The notes below the pieces were generated by a model, which saw only the letters and a program-made list of their open reading frames with translations, ran no database searches and had not been told where the DNA came from. 34,284 nucleotides of DNA from positions 1 to 34,284 of the IMG/VR virus record IMGVR_UViG_3300009103_000097; one strand, written 5' to 3'. A program made the translations under genes and the position numbers. Numbering within the stretch: the stretch's first letter is position 1; every line of letters begins with the position of its first letter. Shown one piece after another: positions 12,257-17,700 of this stretch. The DNA is from a virus.

Positions 12257-12405
12257 AAAAACAAAAAGAACAAAAGCCTGTGATGGCGAAATTAGTATGT
12301 GTGTTAAAAGATAAGCCTAAAGGTCTTACTCTTAACGAAATCAAAGGCAAAGGTTTACAACTACCTTCTGGCCCCGCTTTAATCAATGGACAATGGACTT
12401 GGTAA
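12250..12405 (+). CDS. Small basic protein (51 aa)
   Basis: 51 residues starting MVKKQKEQKPVMAKLVCVLK, Lys-rich with a compact Gly/Leu part (GLTLNEIKGKGLQL). The start overlaps the last 7 nt of the membrane peptide, which implies coupled translation. Function unknown. Confidence 0.58.
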   Translation: MVKKQKEQKPVMAKLVCVLKDKPKGLTLNEIKGKGLQLPSGPALINGQWTW

Positions 12406-12407
12406 TT

Positions 12408-12551
12408 ATGAACGAAGAATACGCAAAGCATTTAATAGAAAATTCAAATGAGGGGCCTATTACTCTTTGGCTCAAATTCGTACTTGTGCAAATAGGTTTT
12501 GGCTTGCTACTAATGGGCATCATAGGCCTTTGCCTATGGGTCGCCAGCTGA
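12408..12551 (+). CDS. Small single-span membrane protein (47 aa)
   Basis: 47 residues: a soluble charged start (MNEEYAKHLIENSNEG), then a long hydrophobic span (WLKFVLVQIGFGLLLMGIIG). Start context GTAATT-ATG, SD-less. The stop TGA abuts GC palindrome copy 10. Unknown function; membrane location inferred. Confidence 0.6.
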   Translation: MNEEYAKHLIENSNEGPITLWLKFVLVQIGFGLLLMGIIGLCLWVAS

Positions 12552-12564
12552 GGGCCCGGGGCTC
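12549..12564. repeat. GC palindrome, copy 10
   Basis: TGAGGGCCCGGGGCTC, with the first three bases being the upstream stop codon. AAAAAAAGTAAAAAAA and a promoter follow. Confidence 0.8.
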
Positions 12565-12584
12565 AAAAAAAGTAAAAAAACCCC

Positions 12585-12613
12585 TTGACAGCACCTTATA
12601 TCTGTGGTATATT
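12585..12613 (+). promoter_or_regulatory. Leaderless early promoter
   Basis: TTGACA 12585-12590, 17-bp spacer ending TGTGG, TATATT 12608-12613, 5 nt to the ATG at 12619. Confidence 0.88.
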
Positions 12614-12618
12614 ATAGC

Positions 12619-12792
12619 ATGATTGAACGACAAGATTGGACTATCACCTTCAACGATGGCAGCACTGCCAACTACTACCAAATGACTGCCTTGGAGGCGC
12701 TCAGAATCGCAGCCAATGACTGGTGGGGCTTAAAGCATCCCGTAGAATGGGCTCCGCTTGAGCGTGTCAGCGTATGGGATTTGGAGTATTAA
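12619..12792 (+). CDS. Unknown small protein (57 aa)
   Basis: 57 residues starting MIERQDWTITFNDGSTANYY, Trp-rich, probably an N-terminal beta hairpin and a central helix (MTALEALRIAANDWWG). Not recognised. Followed 7 nt later by a membrane micropeptide in the same unit. Confidence 0.64.
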   Translation: MIERQDWTITFNDGSTANYYQMTALEALRIAANDWWGLKHPVEWAPLERVSVWDLEY

Positions 12793-12799
12793 GAGGCCC

Positions 12800-12859
12800 A
12801 TGTTGCTAATAGCGCTAATAGTGGTGTGGTGGACATGGCTCGCAGTGGAGCAGGTCTGA
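12800..12859 (+). CDS. Membrane micropeptide (19 aa)
   Basis: MLLIALIVVWWTWLAVEQV: a single hydrophobic span, 19 codons like those at 7809, 10146 and 13791. The stop TGA forms the left arm of GC palindrome copy 11. No obvious Shine-Dalgarno sequence (AAGAGGCCC-ATG). Confidence 0.5.
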   Translation: MLLIALIVVWWTWLAVEQV

Positions 12860-12873
12860 GGGCCCGGGCCTTG
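12857..12873. repeat. GC palindrome, copy 11
   Basis: TGAGGGCCCGGGCCTTG; the leading TGA is the micropeptide stop. An A-tract and a promoter follow within 12 nt. Confidence 0.82.
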
Positions 12874-12883
12874 AAAAAAGTCC

Positions 12884-12912
12884 TTGACAAGGAGGTGTTT
12901 GTGTGCTATATT
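12884..12912 (+). promoter_or_regulatory. Leaderless early promoter
   Basis: TTGACA 12884-12889, 17-bp spacer ending TGTGC, TATATT 12907-12912, 5 nt to the ATG at 12918. Confidence 0.88.
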
Positions 12913-12917
12913 ACAGT

Positions 12918-13091
12918 ATGACATTTAACAAAGGCGACAAAGTAGCGCATAGAGATAACCCAATTCATTGGAGAGGTGAGGTGACAGAGGTGAAATTAAA
13001 TGGGCGAATGAAGGTGATGCTCATCAACGGTACTGAGGTAGAGGTCGGGCCATATGTGCCATTGAAGCCAGATGTCTTTGCTGACGAATAA
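12918..13091 (+). CDS. Unknown protein, possible SH3-like domain (57 aa)
   Basis: 57 residues starting MTFNKGDKVAHRDNPIHWRG. KGDKVAH, GEVTEVKLNGRMKVML and GTEVEVGPYVPL suggest a five-strand SH3-like barrel of the size seen in small nucleic-acid- or protein-binding phage proteins (inference). Single-gene unit, with GC-rich inverted repeats after the stop. Confidence 0.65.
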   Translation: MTFNKGDKVAHRDNPIHWRGEVTEVKLNGRMKVMLINGTEVEVGPYVPLKPDVFADE

Positions 13092-13101
13092 GCAATGACC
13101 C

Positions 13102-13130
13102 ACCCCCCATGGGGGAGGGGGTACCCCCCA
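13102..13130. repeat. C/G-run inverted repeats
   Basis: Alternating runs C6-AT-G5-A-G5-TA-C6: the central G runs can pair with either C run, giving two mutually exclusive hairpins. It sits after a stop codon with no T-run. It could be a 3'-end structure or a replication/recombination hotspot. Confidence 0.6.
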
Positions 13131-13139
13131 CCCCTACTC

Positions 13140-13179
13140 GAGGCCCGGGGTTTGAGACATGACCCGGATGGGGTGCCTC
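13140..13179. repeat. GC palindrome, copy 12, within a larger hairpin
   Basis: GAGGC (13140-13144) pairs with GCCTC (13175-13179), and CCGGG with CCCGG inside, so the usual CCCGGG element is part of a longer stem-loop here. The promoter lies 16 nt downstream. Confidence 0.65.
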
Positions 13180-13194
13180 TCTAGAAAAAAGCCC

Positions 13195-13223
13195 TTGACA
13201 GACCAACACTTTTGTGGTATATT
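13195..13223 (+). promoter_or_regulatory. Leaderless early promoter
   Basis: TTGACA 13195-13200, 17-bp spacer ending TGTGG, TATATT 13218-13223, 5 nt to the ATG at 13229. Confidence 0.87.
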
Positions 13224-13228
13224 ATGGT

Positions 13229-13327
13229 ATGAAAGATGATTATAGAGACATTTATTTCGTGATTTGCGTCGGTATATTTTCCTTCCTCGCTATTTTGGCA
13301 ACAGGAATTTACATCGAGACGCTTTAG
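13229..13327 (+). CDS. Small single-span membrane protein (32 aa)
   Basis: 32 residues: an acidic start (MKDDYRDIY), then one hydrophobic span (FVICVGIFSFLAILATGIYI). Its own strong leaderless promoter argues that this tiny ORF is real. Function unknown. Confidence 0.65.
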   Translation: MKDDYRDIYFVICVGIFSFLAILATGIYIETL

Positions 13328-13360
13328 CCGTTCTTTTTGGCTTGGCTCGACCTCTGATTC

Positions 13361-13375
13361 GGCCCCCGGGGTGCC
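13361..13375. repeat. GC palindrome, copy 13 (degenerate)
   Basis: GGCCCCCGGGGTGCC: the core is kept and the arms are imperfect. A T/A-rich tract and a promoter follow. Last copy in the window. Confidence 0.7.
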
Positions 13376-13402
13376 TGTGAATAACTTTTTTTAAAAAACC
13401 CC

Positions 13403-13431
13403 TTGACAAAGGGTCATTTCTGTGGTATATT
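13403..13431 (+). promoter_or_regulatory. Leaderless early promoter
   Basis: TTGACA 13403-13408, 17-bp spacer ending TGTGG, TATATT 13426-13431, 6 nt to the ATG at 13438. Last promoter of the array. Confidence 0.88.
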
Positions 13432-13437
13432 ATACTA

Positions 13438-13602
13438 ATGAAAACGATAAAAAGGTTCAACGACGAATTCAATCGCATGTTTAACGATGATATCTTCATG
13501 CCGATGATAAAATTTTCAGGTTTACTGATTTTTCTCCTCATTATTTTGGATTATAGCTTTCAGATGATCGAAGCGATCGATATTTTAACGGTGGGACCGT
13601 AG
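13438..13602 (+). CDS. Small membrane protein (54 aa)
   Basis: 54 residues: a basic/charged N-terminus (MKTIKRFNDEFNRMFNDD), a hydrophobic span (IKFSGLLIFLLIILDYSF) and a short tail. Probably an inner-membrane protein with a cytoplasmic N-terminus. Function unknown; the start is fixed by the leaderless promoter. Confidence 0.65.
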   Translation: MKTIKRFNDEFNRMFNDDIFMPMIKFSGLLIFLLIILDYSFQMIEAIDILTVGP

Positions 13603-13631
13603 ATGTCTCACCCTATATGGTAAACTATATT

Positions 13632-13757
13632 ATGTTTGAAGATCAATTAGACGAAAATGAAATTTTGATGAGGGATTTGCTTGAAAAAGTGTGCGAAGGA
13701 GTAATCGTGCCGTCAGATTCAGAATCTGAAGAAGCGAATGATCTACAAAATGGATAA
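13632..13757 (+). CDS. Unknown small acidic protein (41 aa)
   Basis: 41 residues starting MFEDQLDENEILMRDLLEKV, strongly acidic, with a Ser/Glu tail (PSDSESEEANDL). No Shine-Dalgarno sequence (context CTATATT-ATG). Probably read from the 13403 promoter. Confidence 0.5.
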   Translation: MFEDQLDENEILMRDLLEKVCEGVIVPSDSESEEANDLQNG

Positions 13758-13790
13758 ATTAGTAAACGAAAGTAGAAAGTCAAGAAAATT

Positions 13791-13850
13791 ATGTTAATTC
13801 TATCAATTATCGCGGTATATGTATTCGGCTCAATGACATGGAGAATGTAA
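13791..13850 (+). CDS. Membrane micropeptide (19 aa)
   Basis: MLILSIIAVYVFGSMTWRM: one hydrophobic span ending W-R-M, very like the 7809 peptide ending A-R-R-M. The start is in an AAAATT-ATG context. Last member of the 19-residue group in the window; a terminator follows. Confidence 0.52.
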   Translation: MLILSIIAVYVFGSMTWRM

Positions 13851-13893
13851 AGCAAAAAAGTCAAGACAAAAATCATAAATTAAAATTATAAGA

Positions 13894-13917
13894 GGGGGCT
13901 AACCCACCCCCATTTTT
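13894..13917 (+). terminator. Intrinsic terminator closing the early array
   Basis: GGGGG (13894-13898), 8-nt loop, CCCCC (13907-13911), then A and five T. It marks the boundary between the GC-richer cassette region and the AT-rich late region. Between it and 14050 I see only AT-rich DNA with a second GGGGGGCTAA near 13956. Confidence 0.75.
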
Positions 13918-14049
13918 GAAAAAAAACGAATAAAAATCACACATTTGTGAGCGTGGGGGGCTAATTTATATCTGCCCGAGACATTTCAAAATAACTGTTT
14001 TTCATATATCTCTTGTTATATACCTTATATGCCGTGTAATTAAAAGTAT

Positions 14050-14280
14050 ATGGAACTTCTATTAGAAGGTTATCCAGTGATCGTCTATGCAGATAAGATG
14101 GGTAGATGGCAAAACGACCTTGTAGAGATAAAAGATCTTGCCGGAGACCTATCTTCAAACCATTATCGCTATATTATCAATTACCTTTACTCTGAAGGAT
14201 TCATATTAGATAGACGAGTTAAAACTCACATCGTAGACAAAGATAATAACATCATAAAAAAATATACAGGACTAGAATAA
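14050..14280 (+). CDS. Unknown small protein (76 aa)
   Basis: 76 residues starting MELLLEGYPVIVYADKMGRW, mixed alpha/beta, with a basic C-terminal half (FILDRRVKTHIVDKDNNIIKK). No family recognised. SD-less start (AAAAGTAT-ATG), 5 nt before phoH, so probably co-transcribed with it. Confidence 0.6.
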   Translation: MELLLEGYPVIVYADKMGRWQNDLVEIKDLAGDLSSNHYRYIINYLYSEGFILDRRVKTHIVDKDNNIIKKYTGLE

Positions 14281-14285
14281 TTATT

Positions 14286-15062
14286 ATGCCTAGAAAAACA
14301 AAAAAACAATTAGAAGCTGAACTAGCTGAATTAGACGCAAAGAATCAAATAGAAGAAGCACTAACACCTAAATGGGCGAATCCAAATCCAATTAAGAGTT
14401 TAATAAAACTTAAAAATTTCGAGTGGACAAAAAAACAAAAAGAATTTTTTAGAACCGCACTTCATCCAGATACGAGAATAATGTTTGTAAATGGACCCGC
14501 AGGAACTAGTAAAACTCTTTTAGCCACATACTGCGGATTGCAATTGCTCAATATGAAAGCTGTTTCAGATATTATGTATCTTAGATCAGCGGTTGAATCT
14601 TCAGATAGAAGCTTGGGTTTTCTACCGGGATCGGCTGACGACAAATTAAAATTCTACAATTTACCCTTTTTGGACAAATTAGATGAATTACTAGTAAATA
14701 CGCGGCCAGAAAAACTTGAAGAACAAAAAAGAGTAAGCATGTTTCCCGTGAACTTTGCAAGAGGGATGAATTGGATAGCAAAATGCATAATTTTAGATGA
14801 ATCGCAGAACTGCACAGAGAAAGAAATAACGACTGTGCTAACTAGGATGGGCAAAGGTAGTAGAGCGTTCGTTTTAGCAGATCCCATGCAAACAGATATA
14901 AGAACAGAGAGTAAACAAGGTTCATTTGAAAAAATGGTAAGTATATTTGATGACCAAGAAAGTAGAGAAAAAGGCATATATAACTTTAAATTTGATGAAA
15001 ATGACATCATGCGCTCGGAATTAATAAAATTTTTAATAAAAAGATTAAATTCCGTAAAATAA
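14286..15062 (+). CDS. phoH: PhoH-like ATPase
   Basis: 258 residues with the full PhoH signature: Walker A NGPAGTSKT (69-77), the PhoH block LGFLPGSADDKLKFYNLPFLD (110-130), Walker B IILDESQN (168-175) and ADPMQTD (about 198-204). The N-terminus is a charged helix (KTKKQLEAELAELDAKNQ). PhoH proteins are RNA-binding P-loop ATPases with RNA-helicase/nuclease-related roles and are common in aquatic phages; the phage role is unsettled. It lies upstream of the protease and HAD genes in one orientation with short gaps. SD-less start in an ATAATTATT-ATG context. Confidence 0.9.
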   Translation: MPRKTKKQLEAELAELDAKNQIEEALTPKWANPNPIKSLIKLKNFEWTKKQKEFFRTALHPDTRIMFVNGPAGTSKTLLATYCGLQLLNMKAVSDIMYLRSAVESSDRSLGFLPGSADDKLKFYNLPFLDKLDELLVNTRPEKLEEQKRVSMFPVNFARGMNWIAKCIILDESQNCTEKEITTVLTRMGKGSRAFVLADPMQTDIRTESKQGSFEKMVSIFDDQESREKGIYNFKFDENDIMRSELIKFLIKRLNSVK

Positions 15063-15083
15063 ATAAGGAGTGTAAACAATTAT

Positions 15084-15830
15084 ATGAGTGAAGAGAAGAA
15101 ATCAAGGGCTGAGAAAGCCGCTGATCTAGCTTCAAAAGAAGCAGAAACTCGAAAAGCCTTAGCTGAAGCAGCTAAAATCGAGGCAGAGACAAAAAAAGTC
15201 GAAGCAGAAGCGGGAAAAGCACAACTTGAATATCATGCTGAGCATCGAAAAAGAGAAAAAGAGATGGCAACAGATGAAGAGAACCATTTGTATAGGTTTT
15301 CTAAAGACGTAAATCATAATTCTGTTACAGCTTGTATGAGTAAATTGACGCAATGGCACAGGCAAGATCCAAAATGCGATATAGAGATCGTTTTTTCTTC
15401 TCCGGGAGGTAGTATCATTGACGGGTTTGAATTATTTGATTTCATTCAAGAACTTAGAGTCTCTCATAGAGTAACTACGGGCTCTTTGGGCATGGCCGCC
15501 TCTATGGCGGGTATTTTGCTCCAAGCTGGAACCCATAGGTGGATTGGTCACCAAGCATGGTTAATGATCCACAGAGCGGCATTTGGGGCCATTGGGAAGA
15601 CGTTTGAAGTAGAAGACGAAGTTAAATTAGTAAAAAGAATTGAACAAAGAATTGTAGATATCTTCACATCGAGATCAAAATTAACAAATCAAAAAATTAA
15701 AAGAAATTGGGATCGTAAAGATTGGTGGATTGATGCAGATGAGTGTTTAGATCTTGGTCTTGTTGACGAAGTGAGAGCTATGATGCCAGAACATCATTTG
15801 AGCAGCAAGAAAAGAAAAAAGAAAAAGTGA
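15084..15830 (+). CDS. ClpP-like serine protease with N-terminal coiled coil
   Basis: 248 residues. Residues 1-62 are an Ala/Glu/Lys-rich coiled coil not found in bacterial ClpP. The S14 fold follows: FSSPGGSIIDG (104-114), catalytic Ser140 in MAASMAG, His163 in MIHRA, and a probable Asp near 213 before ADECLDLGLVDEV, ending in a poly-Lys tail. In phages, ClpP-type proteases often mature the prohead, while others may act on host proteins; the location 6 kb upstream of terL fits either. AAGGAG lies about 12 nt before the ATG. The stop overlaps the next gene's GTG (GTGA). Confidence 0.85.
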   Translation: MSEEKKSRAEKAADLASKEAETRKALAEAAKIEAETKKVEAEAGKAQLEYHAEHRKREKEMATDEENHLYRFSKDVNHNSVTACMSKLTQWHRQDPKCDIEIVFSSPGGSIIDGFELFDFIQELRVSHRVTTGSLGMAASMAGILLQAGTHRWIGHQAWLMIHRAAFGAIGKTFEVEDEVKLVKRIEQRIVDIFTSRSKLTNQKIKRNWDRKDWWIDADECLDLGLVDEVRAMMPEHHLSSKKRKKKK

Positions 15831-16246
15831 ACAACGAACACCCAGAAGCATCTCAATATAAAGAATATATGAAAAATAAAACATTTCATGAATCGGATAG
15901 ACTTGCTCCCGAAGGGGAGCAAAAATTGGTGCTCGTAGACATAGATGAGACGATTTGTTTTTATTCTGGTAAACGTAGCTATGATTTGGCGGAACCTCAT
16001 GAAGAAAATATAGCAAAAATAAATAAGTTATATGACGAAGGATGGAAGGTGATTTATTGGACTGCTAGAGGCGGCTCTAAAAGTTCAAAAAAAGCTGGCA
16101 GATGTTATTATGACTTTACTTGGAAGCAATTAGAATCTTGGGGATGTAAATTTCATGATTTATCTACTGGAACAAAGGGTGATTATATAAAGCCCACATA
16201 TGATTTAGTAATAGATGATAAATCGAAAAGAATAGAAGAAATATGA
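15827..16246 (+). CDS. HAD-superfamily hydrolase
   Basis: 139 residues. DIDET (38-42) supplies the HAD nucleophile and second Asp, YWTARG (about 77-82) is motif II, a Lys lies in the following helix region, and YDLVIDDK (about 125-132) is motif IV with the acidic pair. This is the compact cap-less form seen in phage and bacterial polynucleotide or nucleotide phosphatases; the substrate is not predictable. GTG start overlaps the protease stop; an internal ATG at 15869 is an alternative. The stop overlaps the lipoprotein start (ATGA). Confidence 0.8.
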   Translation: MNNEHPEASQYKEYMKNKTFHESDRLAPEGEQKLVLVDIDETICFYSGKRSYDLAEPHEENIAKINKLYDEGWKVIYWTARGGSKSSKKAGRCYYDFTWKQLESWGCKFHDLSTGTKGDYIKPTYDLVIDDKSKRIEEI

Positions 16247-16392
16247 AAACAATTATTGCATTATTTACGTGCATTTTTGTAATCGGTTGTAACTGGGGAA
16301 ATTCCGGATGTTCGGAGTGCTCCTGTGAAGCAGGCTGTTGTTCATCCGACAGTTGCTCAGTTGCCGATTGCAATTGTGTATGTAAAGACTAA
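16243..16392 (+). CDS. Cys-rich putative lipoprotein (49 aa)
   Basis: 49 residues. A signal-peptide-like start (MKTIIALFTCIFVIGC) gives a lipobox with Cys16 as the lipid-bearing residue. The remaining 33 residues contain 9 Cys (CSECSCEAGCC and more) and few hydrophobics. Small phage lipoproteins include outer spanins and superinfection-exclusion proteins, but the dense Cys points to metal binding or disulfides. ATGA overlap with the HAD gene implies co-translation. Not in any family I recognise. Confidence 0.65.
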   Translation: MKTIIALFTCIFVIGCNWGNSGCSECSCEAGCCSSDSCSVADCNCVCKD

Positions 16393-16409
16393 AACAGGAG
16401 CTCGAGTCA

Positions 16410-16688
16410 ATGTGCGAGCTCTGTGAACTACATACAATAGAAGAAGAGTTTTATAGAGATGACGACTTTGTAATTATAAGTTGTATGAATTGTCATGTCC
16501 CTATGGCTGTACCTTTCGAGCATATAGACCCCAAAGAAGGTGGAAGCCAAGTATTACGAGATAAAATGGAGCATATGTTAATAAAAGTTGGAGAGAGATT
16601 CTTCAGGGGGCAAGAATTCTTTATAGATAAGGAGGAAAAGACTATATTCGATCACATGCATTGGCATGCTAGAAAAAAGGAGAATTAA
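16410..16688 (+). CDS. Small Cys/His protein, HIT-like phage family
   Basis: 92 residues starting MCELCELHTIEEEFYRDDDF. CELC and CMNC pairs, then VPMAVPFEH, and a C-terminal His-rich DHMHWH. I recall related phage and bacterial proteins with the same C-x2-C, CxxCxxPM and HxHxH-like ends that sit near the HIT superfamily; enzyme activity is not established. A GGAG lies 11 nt before the ATG. Two nt separate it from the next gene. Confidence 0.6.
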   Translation: MCELCELHTIEEEFYRDDDFVIISCMNCHVPMAVPFEHIDPKEGGSQVLRDKMEHMLIKVGERFFRGQEFFIDKEEKTIFDHMHWHARKKEN

Positions 16689-16690
16689 TT

Positions 16691-16930
16691 ATGGGAACTT
16701 GGAGTTCAGGAACAGGTAAATTTGTCAAAAAAGACCCAAACCATGGAATTTGGTGGAAAAAGATTAAAAATTGGTGGTGTTCGGCGGGATTATGTAATTT
16801 AGATAAGTGTGAAAGTACTATACATAACAAAGACATCTCTAATGATTGTAAAAGAGACAAATGTATTTGTAAGAAACACGAAAAAGCGCCTACAGATCAT
16901 TTTGAAAAGAGGTTCTTAGATAGATCTTAA
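16691..16930 (+). CDS. Small Cys-rich basic protein
   Basis: 79 residues starting MGTWSSGTGKFVKKDPNHGI, Trp- and Lys-rich, with six Cys arranged as C...C...C then C-x4-C-x-C (DCKRDKCICKKH), which suggests metal binding. No family recognised. SD-less start (GAATTAATT-ATG). The 3' end overlaps the reverse-strand gene by 15 nt, a convergent arrangement. Confidence 0.62.
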   Translation: MGTWSSGTGKFVKKDPNHGIWWKKIKNWWCSAGLCNLDKCESTIHNKDISNDCKRDKCICKKHEKAPTDHFEKRFLDRS

Positions 16931-17113
16931 GTTTTTATGTACTTTATCATATAGTTTGTGCGCCCGCTGGTTAATGTCTACGGCGATTTCCCATTCTTCA
17001 TCTTTTCCGTATTCTGTCTGATGTCGTGCTATAAATCTTAAAGTTTCACCACCAATATCTTTAAGTTCATTTTCTACTTCTTCTAGAAGATTTTTTACTT
17101 TTTGTTCGTTCAT
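16916..17113 (-). CDS. Unknown alpha-helical protein, reverse strand
   Basis: 65 residues starting MNEQKVKNLLEEVENELKDI, strongly helical and charged, likely a helical hairpin. It overlaps the end of the metallopeptidase gene by 47 nt in another frame, so the two are probably one reverse-strand unit. No Shine-Dalgarno sequence. Function unknown. Confidence 0.62.
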   Translation of the reverse strand: MNEQKVKNLLEEVENELKDIGGETLRFIARHQTEYGKDEEWEIAVDINQRAHKLYDKVHKNLRSI

Positions 17114-17489
17114 TGCTTTTGTCTACTTTCTCTTTTTCAAGTAACCCTGACTTATAGGCGTCTCCTTTCTTGTACTTTCTTCTTTCTAGTTTACGCCATT
17201 TACAATAACTGTATAGAAACCTACTTAATGTATCTCCAAACTTTTTAATTTGAGCCTCGGGTTTATCCCAAAAAAATGCATGAGCAACTTCGTGTATAGC
17301 CGTATTTAGTTCTGATTGTTTAGTAAGATATGGATTGATATATATTTTTGGATGATCTGAATTTGGATCTTGACATGTTCCGTCAGCTTCTCCGTAGTGA
17401 TGTGTGTTGGGCTTTTTAAAGAGGATTTCGTATTCTATCCCCTCCATATTTTTGAAGGTGAACTTACGTTTTTTTCTTTTCCTAGGCAT
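17067..17489 (-). CDS. HExxH metallopeptidase-like protein, reverse strand
   Basis: 140 residues. HEVAH (66-70) in NTAIHEVAHAFFWD is the zinc-binding HExxH motif; IYINPYLTKQSEL just before it matches the strand and helix that lead into the active site in SprT-like and related minimal metallopeptidases. Both ends are very basic (RKRKKRKF; TKSKKSSRRSRK), which suggests DNA or RNA contact. Related phage proteins exist, but the substrate is unknown. With the 65-residue gene it is the only reverse-strand unit in the window. Confidence 0.7.
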   Translation of the reverse strand: MPRKRKKRKFTFKNMEGIEYEILFKKPNTHHYGEADGTCQDPNSDHPKIYINPYLTKQSELNTAIHEVAHAFFWDKPEAQIKKFGDTLSRFLYSYCKWRKLERRKYKKGDAYKSGLLEKEKVDKSNERTKSKKSSRRSRK

Positions 17490-17687
17490 TTTTCAAATAA
17501 TGTTCATAATTTAAGTATGGATATTCTATGGCAGATTGGCCCATCCTTTGCCACAATTTGACTTTTTTTAAAATCTCTCGTAACCCGTTTAGCTTTGGCC
17601 TCCGGAACGCGATCTGTCTATATATATTTTACACCATGGCGGCCATAATCTCAATCATTTTGTTTTTATTTTATATCAAATATGGGG
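17490..17687. other. Divergent intergenic region
   Basis: About 200 nt between the reverse metallopeptidase unit and the forward late operon. AT-rich with two GC islands (about 17581-17616 and 17636-17643). It should carry promoters for both directions; only the forward -10 at 17688 is clear to me. Confidence 0.5.
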
Positions 17688-17693
17688 TATAAT
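17688..17693 (+). promoter_or_regulatory. -10 box (TATAAT), leaderless, weak -35
   Basis: Perfect TATAAT 7 nt before the ATG at 17701, the spacing of the leaderless early promoters, but the -35 region (TTTATT at 17665-17670) is poor. It may depend on an activator or be a middle promoter. Confidence 0.5.
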
Positions 17694-17700
17694 TAAGTGT

